DNA from: Sedimentibacter hydroxybenzoicus DSM 7310
GTDB lineage: Bacteria > Bacillota > Clostridia > Tissierellales > Sedimentibacteraceae
Assembly: GCF_013403245.1 (NCBI RefSeq)
Contig: NZ_JACBNQ010000008.1
Coordinates: 1-64,000 of the forward strand
Length of the DNA: 64,000 bases
Direction of reading: 5' to 3'
Both the position numbers and the translations under genes were made by a program. The notes beneath the pieces were generated by a model, which did no database searches, was not told the DNA's origin, and saw only the letters and a program-made list of their open reading frames with translations. This document shows, one piece after another, positions 8,389 through 17,110 of the stretch. Each line of letters opens with the position of its first letter. Position 1 is the first letter of the stretch.

Positions 8389-9885
8389 CTATTTTTGCTG
8401 TTTAACATACATACTAATATAATTTAGTTTGCCTGTTCTGTCAACAATTATTTCGCCTGCGAGGATATTTTTGTCCTTTACAAAATATATTTTCATATTA
8501 TGTTTTTGTTCCAATTTATTTATTATATCCATGCATTCATTCAGTATTTTATAATAAATTATAGAACCGGTTTTTAATACTATTGCTTCTGATGTAGTAT
8601 TATTTTTGATTCTTTTTATTAAAGCTTCAAGCCTTAGAAATATATGAACCTTTGAACTTGTCCTGCCGCTCCCGTTGCAATGCTCACACTCTTCCGTAAT
8701 TAAATTAAAGAAATTTTCCTTATCTTTTTTCCTTGTTAGTTCCATCAGGTTAAGCTTTGTCATGCCGATGACGTTGGTTTTATTTTTATCATTTTTAAAT
8801 ATCATCTTTGCCTTATTGACTATTAAATTAATATTATCCTTGTTTTTAACATCAATAAAATCGATTATGATTATTCCGCTGATATTTCTTAAATTAATCT
8901 GTCTTTTTATCTCATCCAAGGCATATAAATTAATAGCTAATGCCGTATCCTCAATGCTTTCACTTCCAACAAAGCTGCCGCTGTTAACATCTATTACTGT
9001 TAATGCTTCTGTAACATCAATAATAATCGAACCACCGTTATCAAGGTCTACCTTCCTTTCAAAAAGCATGCTTATTTGTTTTTCAACATTGTATTTATCA
9101 AAGGAATTATCAGATTCAACAATTTCAATATCATTTAATTCGGAATATCCTGTCAAAAGCTCTGATATTTTTTCTTTTGTTTCTTTATTTTCCACATATA
9201 TTTCTTTTACTGAAGCATCTATGTAGTCATAAAATAATTTTTCAATCAATGAGTTGTTTTCATATAATAGCTTAGGTGCATATGAATAATTATATTCTTG
9301 TTCTATTTTTTTTAAGACAGATGAAAGCATATTGTATTCTTGCTGTATGTTTTCCTTTGGACAATCCTTCGAAAAAGTCCTTATTATCATACCGTTTCCT
9401 TCTGACATAATTTCTCTTCCTATATCCTCCAGACGTCTTCTTTCATCAATATCTTTGATTTTCTTCGAAAGGTTTATCTCTATACTGTTTGGTATGAAGG
9501 CAATGTACTTTCCCGTAAGTGATATATCCGTGGTAACAGAAATATTCTTCTCACCCATAGGTTCTCTGACTATTTGCAAAAGAAGCTCATCACCTTTTTT
9601 TAAAACCTTATTTATATTATCAACATTTCTTTTTTTAATGTTTTTTTCCTTTAGAAATTTATCCGAAAGCAGGTCGTCTAAAAATAAATAAGCATTTTTT
9701 TCAAGTCCGACATCAATAAAAGCAGCGTTCATACCGGGAAGAATGTTCATAACTCTTCCCTTATAAATGTTTCCTATAACACTTTTATTGTTTTTTTCTT
9801 CATGGATATAGTCAATCAGCTTGCCATCCTCCAGAACCGCAGCCTGATCAAAAAATATTGAACTGTTGATTAAAACTTGCTTCAT
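8389..9885 (-). CDS. rng: Ribonuclease G/E family endoribonuclease
   Basis: This enzyme cleaves single-stranded, A/U-rich RNA and helps mature rRNA. The 498-residue protein has an S1 domain at about 36-125 (GNIYKGRVMNILPGMNAAFIDVG). The catalytic aspartates are D299 (TVIDVNSGS) and D342 (IIIIDFIDV), and the Zn-link CEHC is at 400-403. The long scaffold tail of RNase E is missing, so it is of the RNase G size. The start has CGGAGC upstream. It follows the two radical-SAM-linked genes by 13 bases and ends at the rplU promoter. The rng-rplU adjacency is common in clostridia. Confidence 0.93.
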   Translation of the reverse strand: MKQVLINSSIFFDQAAVLEDGKLIDYIHEEKNNKSVIGNIYKGRVMNILPGMNAAFIDVGLEKNAYLFLDDLLSDKFLKEKNIKKRNVDNINKVLKKGDELLLQIVREPMGEKNISVTTDISLTGKYIAFIPNSIEINLSKKIKDIDERRRLEDIGREIMSEGNGMIIRTFSKDCPKENIQQEYNMLSSVLKKIEQEYNYSYAPKLLYENNSLIEKLFYDYIDASVKEIYVENKETKEKISELLTGYSELNDIEIVESDNSFDKYNVEKQISMLFERKVDLDNGGSIIIDVTEALTVIDVNSGSFVGSESIEDTALAINLYALDEIKRQINLRNISGIIIIDFIDVKNKDNINLIVNKAKMIFKNDKNKTNVIGMTKLNLMELTRKKDKENFFNLITEECEHCNGSGRTSSKVHIFLRLEALIKRIKNNTTSEAIVLKTGSIIYYKILNECMDIINKLEQKHNMKIYFVKDKNILAGEIIVDRTGKLNYISMYVKQQK

Positions 9886-9898
9886 TCTTATTGCTCCG

Positions 9899-10573
9899 TT
9901 ATAACAATGATTTTCTGTTTTCGTCTAATGTATCTACCTTTAAAATAGTATAATAATCTATATTAAAACCGCTGTCTGATATAATTTTAATTAAATCATC
10001 TGCCTTCATACTGCCTGTTTCGGTTGTTATAAATATTGCTTCTATAACTGTTTTGCCCGTCTTCTCAAACGCATTAAGATATGTGATGAAATCCTTTGTA
10101 TTATATTCTTTAGTAATTATTTTATTTTTCTTATTTTTTTTCTGCTTGCTGAAAACAATACCTGTTTCAATTATTTCTTTTATCAACTCATTAAGCTTAT
10201 TAAAATCAAGATTAACAAATTCAACATTAAACAAATATTCTGTATATGAGCTTCTTGCCATCAATGAACGGCTGTCCTCTGAATATGCCGCTTTTAATAT
10301 CTGCATTTCTTTGGGCATCACAACATTCATTCTGTTTACGAAATCATCCGGCTTAATATCTTCATTTAACTCTATCTCAAAGTACTCACCGATGCTTTCT
10401 ATACCCAAAGACAAAGGAAACCCGAAGGATGTTTTCATATGTGGATTAAAACCTTCTGAATATTTTGCATCTATTCCTGCTCTTTTAACCGCTCGTTGAA
10501 TAAACCTCAAAACATCTAAATGCGATATATATTTTAAATTTCCTGTCTTTGTATATTTAACTATTAATGACAT
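9899..10573 (-). CDS. Radical-SAM-linked protein (DUF2344 type)
   Basis: This conserved protein of unknown function (TIGR03936/DUF2344 type) is typically encoded next to, or fused to, the radical-SAM protein just upstream. The 224 residues include VKYTKTGNLKYISHLDVLRF and NPHMKTSFGFPLSLGIESIGEY, the two best conserved blocks. The ATG start has AGGAGG eleven bases upstream. A GTG four codons earlier would overlap that site. It overlaps the previous gene by 17 bp, so translation is coupled. A role in RNA modification is often guessed but not shown here. Confidence 0.88.
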   Translation of the reverse strand: MSLIVKYTKTGNLKYISHLDVLRFIQRAVKRAGIDAKYSEGFNPHMKTSFGFPLSLGIESIGEYFEIELNEDIKPDDFVNRMNVVMPKEMQILKAAYSEDSRSLMARSSYTEYLFNVEFVNLDFNKLNELIKEIIETGIVFSKQKKNKKNKIITKEYNTKDFITYLNAFEKTGKTVIEAIFITTETGSMKADDLIKIISDSGFNIDYYTILKVDTLDENRKSLL

Positions 10574-12416
10574 GGGGACAGGCACCTCCTATTAATTTAT
10601 GGTTAACGCCGCAGTTATAGCACTGTTGTCTGCAGTCGCTTGTAGTGAGAGCTTTCATTGCATTGTTATATTCACTGATTAAGAATTTTTTAGTAATTCC
10701 CGTATCAATAAAGTCCCATGGAAGAACTTCCGTTAATTCCCTTTCTCTTTTAGCAAAAAAGTCAGGAACTGTATCTGTTTCTTCAAAAGCTTCCATCCAT
10801 TTATTAAAGTCAAAAACATCGTACCACCCGTCAAAACGGCATCCTTTTTCAAAAGCTTTTATCAAAGCATCAGAAAGCCGTCTGTCTCCTCTTGCAAAAA
10901 CAGCTTCCAAATAGCTTAGTTTTGGTTCGTGGTAGCTGAATGACACCTTTTTATCTTTTATTTCTTTCTGTAAAGATTTTGCCTTGTCATAGAATTCATC
11001 CATGCTGTCCTGTTTAACCCATTGGAACGGCGTGAATGGTTTAGGAACGAAGCATGATGCACTTACGTTAATTTTCAGGTTGCCCTTTATTTCTTCCTTC
11101 GGCCTCTGGAAGAATTTATCCTTTACCTTGTAGCTTAACTCCTTAATACCCATTACATCTTCCATTGTTTCTCCCGGAAGACCAATCATAAAATATAGTT
11201 TAACTGTAGACCATCCTAAGTTAAATGCTGTTTCCACAGGTCCCAATATTTGCTCTTCGGTGAGATTTTTGTTTATAACATCTCTCATGCGTTGAGTTCC
11301 CGCCTCAGGAGCAAATGTAAGCCCCGATTTTCTGACTTCCTGCAATCTTTCTATTATATCGAAGGTCATTGAGTCAAGGCGAAGAGATGGCAATGAAATG
11401 CTTACATTCTTATTTTCGTATTTATCTAATAATTGTAATGTTAAATCCGGCAGACATGAATAATCACCGGTACTTAATGAAGTAAGAGATATTTCGTCAT
11501 GTCCTGTAGAGTTAATTAAACTTTCAACCTGATTAACGAGTGTATCAGGACTTTTTTCTCTGACCGGTCTGTATACCATTCCTGCCTGGCAGAAACGACA
11601 TCCTCTTGTACATCCTCTGAACACCTCTAAAACAACTCTGTCATGAACAACATCAATATATGGCAAAATACTTTTTTCAGGATAAAAGCTTTTATCCAAG
11701 TCCTTGATTATTCGTTTTGTAATTACTTCCTTGGCATTGCTGTTTAATATTTTTCTTTCCTTTATAGTACCGTCATCGTTGTATGTTTCTTCATAAAACC
11801 GGGGTACGTAAACACCCTCTATATGTGCTGCTTTTTCCAAAAATGAAAGCTTGTTAAAGCCACTAATTTTCTCTTTTTCATAAAGCTCCATCAGCTCAAG
11901 TATCAGCTCTTCGGATTCTCCTATTGTAAACAAATCAACAACCTCATAAAGAGGTTCCGGATTGTATGCGCAGGGACCTCCTGCAATGACTATGGGCATA
12001 TCCTCTGTTCGATCCTTTGACCGTATAGGAATGTCAGCTAAATTTAACATATTTAATACATTTGTATAGCTCATTTCATATTGAAGAGTAAAACCGACAA
12101 AATCAAATTTCTTTAACTCATCTTTGCTTTCCAAGCCGTACAAGGGTATGTCATTTTTTCGCATTACCTTTTCCATATCTGTCCACGGCGCAAATACTCT
12201 TTCACACCATATATTATCTTTACTGTTCAGCAAATGATATAAAATATGAAGTCCCGTGTGAGACATGCCAACCTCATACACATCAGGAAATGCAAATGCA
12301 AACCTTATACTAACATCTTCCTTATTCTTAATGACAGAGTTAAGCTCACTGCCCACATATCTTGCAGGTTTTTCCACACTTAACAGCTCCCTGTCCAATT
12401 TCTTTATATTTATCAT
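10557..12416 (-). CDS. Radical SAM protein (TIGR03960-like)
   Basis: The protein has the 4Fe-4S radical-SAM motif CTRGCRFC (C269, C273, C276). It is preceded by an N-terminal region (1-250) that resembles B12-binding radical-SAM proteins (FAFPDVYEVGMSHTGL, IAGGPCAYNPEP). The C-terminus carries another cysteine group, CRQQCYNCG. At 619 residues it fits the family often written as uncharacterised radical SAM TIGR03960. It uses AAGGAG before its ATG, is the first gene of a three-gene unit with the DUF2344 protein and rng, and is divergent from folC. The substrate is unknown. Confidence 0.9.
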   Translation of the reverse strand: MINIKKLDRELLSVEKPARYVGSELNSVIKNKEDVSIRFAFAFPDVYEVGMSHTGLHILYHLLNSKDNIWCERVFAPWTDMEKVMRKNDIPLYGLESKDELKKFDFVGFTLQYEMSYTNVLNMLNLADIPIRSKDRTEDMPIVIAGGPCAYNPEPLYEVVDLFTIGESEELILELMELYEKEKISGFNKLSFLEKAAHIEGVYVPRFYEETYNDDGTIKERKILNSNAKEVITKRIIKDLDKSFYPEKSILPYIDVVHDRVVLEVFRGCTRGCRFCQAGMVYRPVREKSPDTLVNQVESLINSTGHDEISLTSLSTGDYSCLPDLTLQLLDKYENKNVSISLPSLRLDSMTFDIIERLQEVRKSGLTFAPEAGTQRMRDVINKNLTEEQILGPVETAFNLGWSTVKLYFMIGLPGETMEDVMGIKELSYKVKDKFFQRPKEEIKGNLKINVSASCFVPKPFTPFQWVKQDSMDEFYDKAKSLQKEIKDKKVSFSYHEPKLSYLEAVFARGDRRLSDALIKAFEKGCRFDGWYDVFDFNKWMEAFEETDTVPDFFAKRERELTEVLPWDFIDTGITKKFLISEYNNAMKALTTSDCRQQCYNCGVNHKLIGGACPHVINS

Positions 12417-12516
12417 TGTTACTCCTTTTATACTATCTTTTCCTATTAATTCTGCTATTACTCTGATTTGCTCTTTATTATGAAATTCTAAGATATTTTA
12501 ACACAATCATTTTAAA

Positions 12517-12544
12517 TTGACAACTTATAATTAAATTATATAAT
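12517..12544 (+). promoter_or_regulatory. folC promoter
   Basis: TTGACA (12517-12522) and TATAAT (12539-12544) both match the consensus perfectly, with a spacing of 16 bp. The folC start codon follows 31 bases later. Confidence 0.7.
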
Positions 12545-12575
12545 AGAGTGTATAGATAAAACTGCAGGAGGCATC

Positions 12576-13883
12576 ATGAACTATAAGGAGGCAATTGAAT
12601 TTATTCACTCTACATATAAATTCGGTTCAAAATTAGGCTTATCCAATATTACAAAATTGACGGAACTGTTAGGAAACCCACAAGATTCATATAAAATTAT
12701 ACATATTGCCGGCACGAACGGAAAGGGCTCAACAAGCAACATGATACACGATGTATTAATGGCTGCCGGTTACAAGACAGGATTGTTTATAAGTCCTTAC
12801 TTGGAAGAATTTACCGAAAGAATTCAAATAAACAAAATACAAATTGACAAAGAAGCGCTGGCAAGGACTACTTCATTAGTCAAAGAGAAAATAAAAATAA
12901 TGATTGAGGAAGGATATAATCATCCTACCGAATTTGAGGTTGTAACAGCCATCGGATTTAAATATTTTCAGGAGCAAAATATAGATTTCTTAGTATTGGA
13001 GGTTGGCTTAGGCGGCAGGTTCGATGCCACCAATGTTGTTGCAAACACATTTATTTCGGTAATTACATCAATCAGCTATGACCATATGGAGTACTTAGGA
13101 GATACATTAGAAAAAATTGCCTTTGAAAAGGCAGGTATCATAAAAGCAAATTCCAATGTTGTGATTTATCCTCAGGATGATAATGTGGTTAATACAATAA
13201 TAGATATAGCAAAGACGAGGAATTCTAATTACTATTTAACCGATAAAAATAATATAGAAAAAATAAATGGAAACTTAACGGGTCAATGGTTTAAATACTT
13301 AAAAAATGATGTATTTGATTTGCCTGAAGTAAAAATAAATTTCTTAGGAGAGCACCAGCTTTACAATGCCCTTACGGCACTCAGAACTCTTGAAATCGTA
13401 AAACTGTCAGGTTATAATATCACTGAGAAAAGTATATTAACAGGCTTCGAAAGTGTGAAATTTGCAGGCAGATTTGAAATATTACATGAAAACCCCGTCA
13501 TAGTTATCGACGGAGGTCACAACATAGACGGTATTGAAGCTTTTTCTAAAGCAGTGAAGGAATATTTTAAGGATAATAAAGTCATACTGTTTTTTGGCAT
13601 GCTGAAGGATAAGAATCCTGATGATGTGCTTAACTATTTAGTTCCTCTTTGTAAGGAAATATATACATTGACGCCAAACAATCCAAGAGCAATGAAAGCA
13701 TCAGATTTAGCTGAATTAATTAGAAACAATTATGATATAAACGTAACATCCTTAGATAATTACAAGGATATTTTAAGAATAGTCAAAGGTGCCGATGAAA
13801 GCGAATACATCGCCTTTGTAGGTTCATTGTATATGATTGGAGAAGTAAGAATACTTCTAAAAAAAGAATATTTGTTTAATTAA
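12576..13883 (+). CDS. folC: Folylpolyglutamate synthase / dihydrofolate synthase
   Basis: The Mur-ligase-type enzyme adds glutamate to dihydropteroate and to tetrahydrofolate, keeping folates in the cell. The 435-residue protein has the P-loop GTNGKGST (46-53), VLEVGLGGRFDATN near residue 140 and the Mur-like ISYDHMEYLGDTLEKIAFEK region (a 19-residue core there). The C-terminal domain carries VIDGGHNIDG. GCAGGAGGC lies before the ATG. It is monocistronic here, convergent with a broken serpin gene, and functionally linked to folA and thyA 9 kb away. Confidence 0.95.
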   Translation: MNYKEAIEFIHSTYKFGSKLGLSNITKLTELLGNPQDSYKIIHIAGTNGKGSTSNMIHDVLMAAGYKTGLFISPYLEEFTERIQINKIQIDKEALARTTSLVKEKIKIMIEEGYNHPTEFEVVTAIGFKYFQEQNIDFLVLEVGLGGRFDATNVVANTFISVITSISYDHMEYLGDTLEKIAFEKAGIIKANSNVVIYPQDDNVVNTIIDIAKTRNSNYYLTDKNNIEKINGNLTGQWFKYLKNDVFDLPEVKINFLGEHQLYNALTALRTLEIVKLSGYNITEKSILTGFESVKFAGRFEILHENPVIVIDGGHNIDGIEAFSKAVKEYFKDNKVILFFGMLKDKNPDDVLNYLVPLCKEIYTLTPNNPRAMKASDLAELIRNNYDINVTSLDNYKDILRIVKGADESEYIAFVGSLYMIGEVRILLKKEYLFN

Positions 13884-13896
13884 GTGATATGGACAA

Positions 13897-13930
13897 GAAA
13901 GGAACGGATGTTTTTAAACTACCGTTCCTT
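13897..13930. terminator. Terminator between folC and serpin remnant
   Basis: AAAGGAACGG and CCGTTCCTTT form a perfect 10-bp stem with a 14-nt loop. Short A and T tracts at both ends suggest use by both convergent genes. Confidence 0.7.
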
Positions 13931-13934
13931 TATA

Positions 13935-14952
13935 TTACTTAAATACCGGGTTCTCCATAATACCTATGAAAAGCGGTATTCCTGTTGTAACATCAATTAT
14001 TCCATATATAAAAGGTCGGTCAAATGATAATCGTGGAAGCTCTATAGGCATTGATTGCGGCATAACAACAGATGTAACGGCTGCTGCTTCCGTACCCTTT
14101 TCATCCACTTTAATATAGGTTTTATGCCTAACGTCACTTATAAACAAATCATCTTTACCGGATTCACTCATTTTTGAAAAATCGGCACTGCCGGGTGTAA
14201 ATGGTATATTCATACCCAAATTATACAGTTCATCCTTCAGACTGTCTTCATAACTGCTTTCAAATTTCGGAATCGAAAGCTCAATTTCTTTTTCTTTCTT
14301 ATTTTTAATTAAATTTAATAAATCGAGAGCTGACAAATTATTTATTAAATCCCTCGGAGTTGTACCTTCTTCAGGCAGCAGTCCGATAAAGGCGAATTGC
14401 TCGTCAACATAGGGAAGTAATGCTCCGGTTATACCATTCGATTGTAAATAATCCATATCCCCTCTTCTGTTCATATATTCTGTTTTCACTGTTTTGTCCG
14501 GGCTGTTGAAATCTCCTTCACGAGTATCATTGGCCGAAAATTGATATTTCCAGTCTCCGTTAAAGTAAATTGCGTTAATTAAATACATAACTACGTCATC
14601 TTCTGTTTTTTCAACAATTGTTCAAATCGTCCAATGCAATGTTTTCAGCACTTAATGCTTTCAGCATTTCTTCCTTAGTCTCTCCATCCGCTCCGTTTGC
14701 TGTCATAGCTAAAGCAAAATAAACAGATGTCGGTGAAATCATTATATTTCCTTCATTGTTGCCGGTCTCTTTAAGCATCTTCCATGTGAAATCCAAAATA
14801 GCTTGATTTAACTTGCTATCCATTTTTTCTGGTATACCTTTTTCATTACTTGAGTTGATGCCCTCCATTAAGTCAACAGAAGATGAGCATCCTGCGATAA
14901 TAATCATTGTAATGAGTAATGAACATAAAAAAAAATTCAATTTGCATCGCAT
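13935..14952 (-). pseudogene. Serpin lipoprotein gene, broken by internal deletion (copy 1)
   Basis: Serpins inhibit proteases by a trapped acyl-enzyme mechanism; bacterial ones are often secreted lipoproteins. The N-terminal piece (from 14952) has a lipoprotein signal with lipobox IIAGCSS, then the serpin start QAILDFTWKMLKETG and SPTSVYFALAMTANGA. It stops at DLNNC. The C-terminal piece continues in another frame with VVMYLINAIYFNGDW and the reactive-loop hinge VDEKGTEAAAVTS. It ends in the family signature DRPFIYGIIDVTTGIPLFIG. Between them roughly 100 residues of the serpin core are missing and the frame is shifted, so no functional inhibitor is made. A second broken copy lies 0.8 kb away. 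Confidence 0.85.
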
Positions 14953-15057
14953 AGCGACACCTCCTTTGCTACTTAGACGTTTATAATTCTAAAATGTTCC
15001 TTTTATTTAATATAATAATAATCTCTTTTCTGCTTTGCACACTATTTTTATAAATCC

Positions 15058-15086
15058 TTGAATTTTCACCTTGATTCAGCTATAAT
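15058..15086 (+). promoter_or_regulatory. Possible promoter of the GNAT gene
   Basis: TTGAAT (15058-15063) and TATAAT (15081-15086) are 17 bp apart. The leader to the acetyltransferase start would be about 115 nt. Confidence 0.5.
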
Positions 15087-15125
15087 GATAATGCATGCAA
15101 ATAAATAAGTTGGGAGTTGATCATT

Positions 15126-15179
15126 ATGACATATATAGTGTTTAAAAATTATGTTGACAACAGGGGGATAAACTTTTAA
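15126..15179 (+). CDS. Possible 17-residue leader ORF
   Basis: A tiny frame MTYIVFKNYVDNRGINF has GGGAG ten bases before its ATG. It ends inside the loop of a 7-bp stem (CAGGGGG at 15161-15167, CCCCCTG at 15185-15191) that lies just before the acetyltransferase ribosome binding site. It could be a translated leader that affects the hairpin. It could equally be chance. Confidence 0.2.
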   Translation: MTYIVFKNYVDNRGINF

Positions 15180-15191
15180 AAATTCCCCCTG
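15161..15191 (+). other. Stem-loop in the GNAT gene leader
   Basis: CAGGGGG and CCCCCTG pair around a 17-nt A/T-rich loop, ending seven bases before the ribosome binding site CGGAGG. No T tract follows, so any effect would be on translation or stability. Confidence 0.45.
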
Positions 15192-15209
15192 AATAATCGG
15201 AGGAATTAA

Positions 15210-15659
15210 ATGCAAAACAAACTATCTTTAAAAAAAGTTGATGAAAACAACTTTATTGAATGCTTTAATTTAAAGCTTGGAAGCGGGCAGGAGAAATATG
15301 TATCTCATCCCATCCGCAGTCTTGCACAGGCATATGTGTATTATAATCAATGTACGCCCTTTGCTATTTATAAGCAAGATATTATTATAGGATATGTTAT
15401 GGTTATTTATGATTATGATGAAGAAACATATAATATCTGGCATATGATGATTGACGAAAAACATCAAGGCAATGGATATGGTACTACAGCAATTGATCTA
15501 TGTATAGACTATATAAAATCAAAGCCTTTTGGTGAGTCAAATATTATCATACTAACCTGCAGCATCGGTAACAATGCAGCAATCCATGTCTATGAAAAAT
15601 TTGGCTTTACAGATATAGGTCGGGATGATGAAGAGATAACCATGAAATTAGAAATTTAA
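15210..15659 (+). CDS. GNAT acetyltransferase, spermidine/diamine N-acetyltransferase-like
   Basis: This is a GCN5-related acetyl-CoA-dependent N-acetyltransferase. The acetyl-CoA binding motif A is DEKHQGNGYGTTAIDL (about 88-103). The C-terminal NNAAIHVYEKFGFTDIGR is motif B. The N-terminal VDENNFIECFNLKL and FAIYKQDIIIGYVM resemble polyamine acetyltransferases such as BltD/PaiA, so a polyamine substrate is plausible but not proven. Length 149 residues, normal for the family. CGGAGG precedes the ATG. It lies alone between the two broken serpin genes. Confidence 0.88.
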   Translation: MQNKLSLKKVDENNFIECFNLKLGSGQEKYVSHPIRSLAQAYVYYNQCTPFAIYKQDIIIGYVMVIYDYDEETYNIWHMMIDEKHQGNGYGTTAIDLCIDYIKSKPFGESNIIILTCSIGNNAAIHVYEKFGFTDIGRDDEEITMKLEI

Positions 15660-15669
15660 CAAACAAATA

Positions 15670-15704
15670 TAAACCTATGCGATAAATACTATGCATAGGT
15701 TTTT
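15670..15704 (+). terminator. Terminator after the GNAT gene
   Basis: AAACCTATGC and GCATAGGTTT form a perfect 10-bp stem with a 12-nt loop, followed by a T tract. Confidence 0.85.
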
Positions 15705-15737
15705 TACACTTTAAAACTTTAATCTTTACATTCAATG

Positions 15738-16293
15738 TTACTTGATTGTAGGATCTTCCATAATACCCATGAAAAGCGGTATTCCTGTTGTAACATCAAT
15801 TATTCCGTATATAAAAGGTCTGTCAAAAGTTAATTTGGGTATCTCCATAAGCATTCGTATGTAAAAAATCCTCATTTGCCTTGAAGTCATCCCTGTACCA
15901 GATTGAGTTTGCTATCGACAGCTTAACAGTTTCATCTCCTGTTATTGCATTCATCCATCCGTAAAGACCCTTATTCAAGTCGTCCAATGTAATATTCTCA
16001 GCACTTAATGCCCTCAGCATCTCTTCTTTCGTTTCTCCCTCCGCACCATTTGCCGTCATAGCTAAAGCAAAATAAACTGATGTCGGTGAAATCATCATAT
16101 TTCCTTTATTCTTACTACTCTCTTTAAACATCTTCCATGTAAAGTCCAAAATAGCTTGATTTAACTTGCTGTCCATTGGTTGTGATATCTCGTTTTCATT
16201 ATTTGGGTTAATACCTTCCATTAAATCAGCGGAAGATGTGCATCCTGTAAAAATCATTGTTGCAATAAGTAACAAGCATAGGATAAAAGTTCC
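15738..16293 (-). pseudogene. Serpin gene remnant (copy 2), deleted core and lost start
   Basis: The remnant keeps part of a lipoprotein signal with TMIFTGCTSS, then QAILDFTWKMFKES, SPTSVYFALAMTANGA and SIANSIWYRDDF. At HTNAYGDTQINF the frame ends. In the next frame the sequence continues as MEIPKLTFDRPFIYGIID to the normal serpin end. About 200 residues of the core, including the reactive loop, are missing. No ATG remains in frame at the start; a stop codon lies seven codons before a possible TTG. It is closely similar to copy 1, but the deletion end points differ. Confidence 0.82.
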
Positions 16294-16333
16294 TTAAAAA
16301 TTAAAATGACAATTCAAAATAACATGCATGACA

Positions 16334-16363
16334 AAAGGATTTGTGCTTTTGCACAAATCCTTT
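16334..16363 (-). terminator. Terminator of mazEF
   Basis: AAAGGATTTGTGC and GCACAAATCCTTT form a perfect 13-bp stem with a TTTT loop, a few bases after the mazF stop codon. Confidence 0.8.
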
Positions 16364-16376
16364 GTAATATGTAAAT

Positions 16377-16736
16377 TTAAAAATCTATGAGCCCTAAGCT
16401 TATTTTCAGACAATCATTAACCTCACCCATCAGGTTTGTATCAAACCTACCTATTTTTTCTTTTAGACGCTTTTTATCAATAGTGCGGATTTGTTCCAGC
16501 AATACGACTGAGTCCTTAGGTAAGCTAAAATCCTCAGAGCTTATTTCTATATGAGTAGGTAATTTTGCCTTGTTAATCTGAGATGTAATCGCAGATACTA
16601 TAACTGTAGGGCTATATCTGTTACCAATGTCGTTTTGTACTACTAAAACCGGTCTTACGCCTCCCTGCTCTGAACCAATCACCGGGCTTAAGTCGGCATA
16701 GTAAACATCTCCCCGTTTTACTATCAAGCTATTCAC
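16377..16736 (-). CDS. mazF: MazF/NdoA-type endoribonuclease toxin
   Basis: MazF cuts single-stranded mRNA at specific short sites and slows growth when free of its antitoxin. The 119-residue protein begins [19 protein letters not shown], followed by [16 protein letters not shown]. It keeps the [20 protein letters not shown] block and ends [12 protein letters not shown], very like Bacillus NdoA. It overlaps mazE by eight bases. The chromosomal position next to acpS and a lipoprotein gene is typical of Firmicutes, though alr, usually just upstream, is absent. Confidence 0.96.
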   Translation of the reverse strand: MNSLIVKRGDVYYADLSPVIGSEQGGVRPVLVVQNDIGNRYSPTVIVSAITSQINKAKLPTHIEISSEDFSLPKDSVVLLEQIRTIDKKRLKEKIGRFDTNLMGEVNDCLKISLGLIDF

Positions 16737-17004
16737 TTCCCAATAATTTTGTTTCGTAACTTAAAAAATCTTCATAATCCCCTTCTGAGTATTCTTCTGT
16801 AATGCTTTTATTGATATTGCTCATTTCCAGATATCCGGCTTTCATCTTATTTCTGATTTCTAATTTTCTTTTCTCAATTAAATAATATCTTATAGATTTT
16901 CTTATGAAATCACTTCTGTTAGTTCCCTCTGCTTTAACTGCATTATCCAGTTCCCTCAACAAGTTTTCAGGGATCGAAATCAATATTTTTTTATTATCAG
17001 CCAA
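16729..17004 (-). CDS. mazE: MazE/NdoAI-type antitoxin, ribbon-helix-helix
   Basis: This is the antitoxin and DNA-binding autorepressor of the mazEF pair. The N-terminal ribbon-helix-helix is [20 protein letters not shown], followed by [14 protein letters not shown]. The C-terminal tail, rich in acidic residues ([15 protein letters not shown]), would wrap around MazF. I place the start at a TTG with GAGG eight bases upstream. A GTG three codons earlier would leave only one base between it and that site. Length about 91 residues. Confidence 0.92.
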   Translation of the reverse strand: MADNKKILISIPENLLRELDNAVKAEGTNRSDFIRKSIRYYLIEKRKLEIRNKMKAGYLEMSNINKSITEEYSEGDYEDFLSYETKLLGSE

Positions 17005-17110
17005 ATCACACACCTCGATTACTCAAACTCAGTTCATTAAACATAGCTTATGTAATTTTACCACAATAATTATAATAGTAGTATGGTAAGTTTTGTATTA
17101 ACTGAGAAAA

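Noticed and set aside
8675-9226. A 183-codon open frame on the plus strand inside rng.
   Set aside because: It is the antisense shadow of a clear RNase G gene and has no ribosome binding site.
10571-10590. GGGGACAGGCACCTCCT at the start of the DUF2344 gene looks like a half of a family 2 repeat.
   Set aside because: No partner arm lies within 150 bases, and the CACCTCCT part is simply the ribosome binding site of the gene on the other strand.
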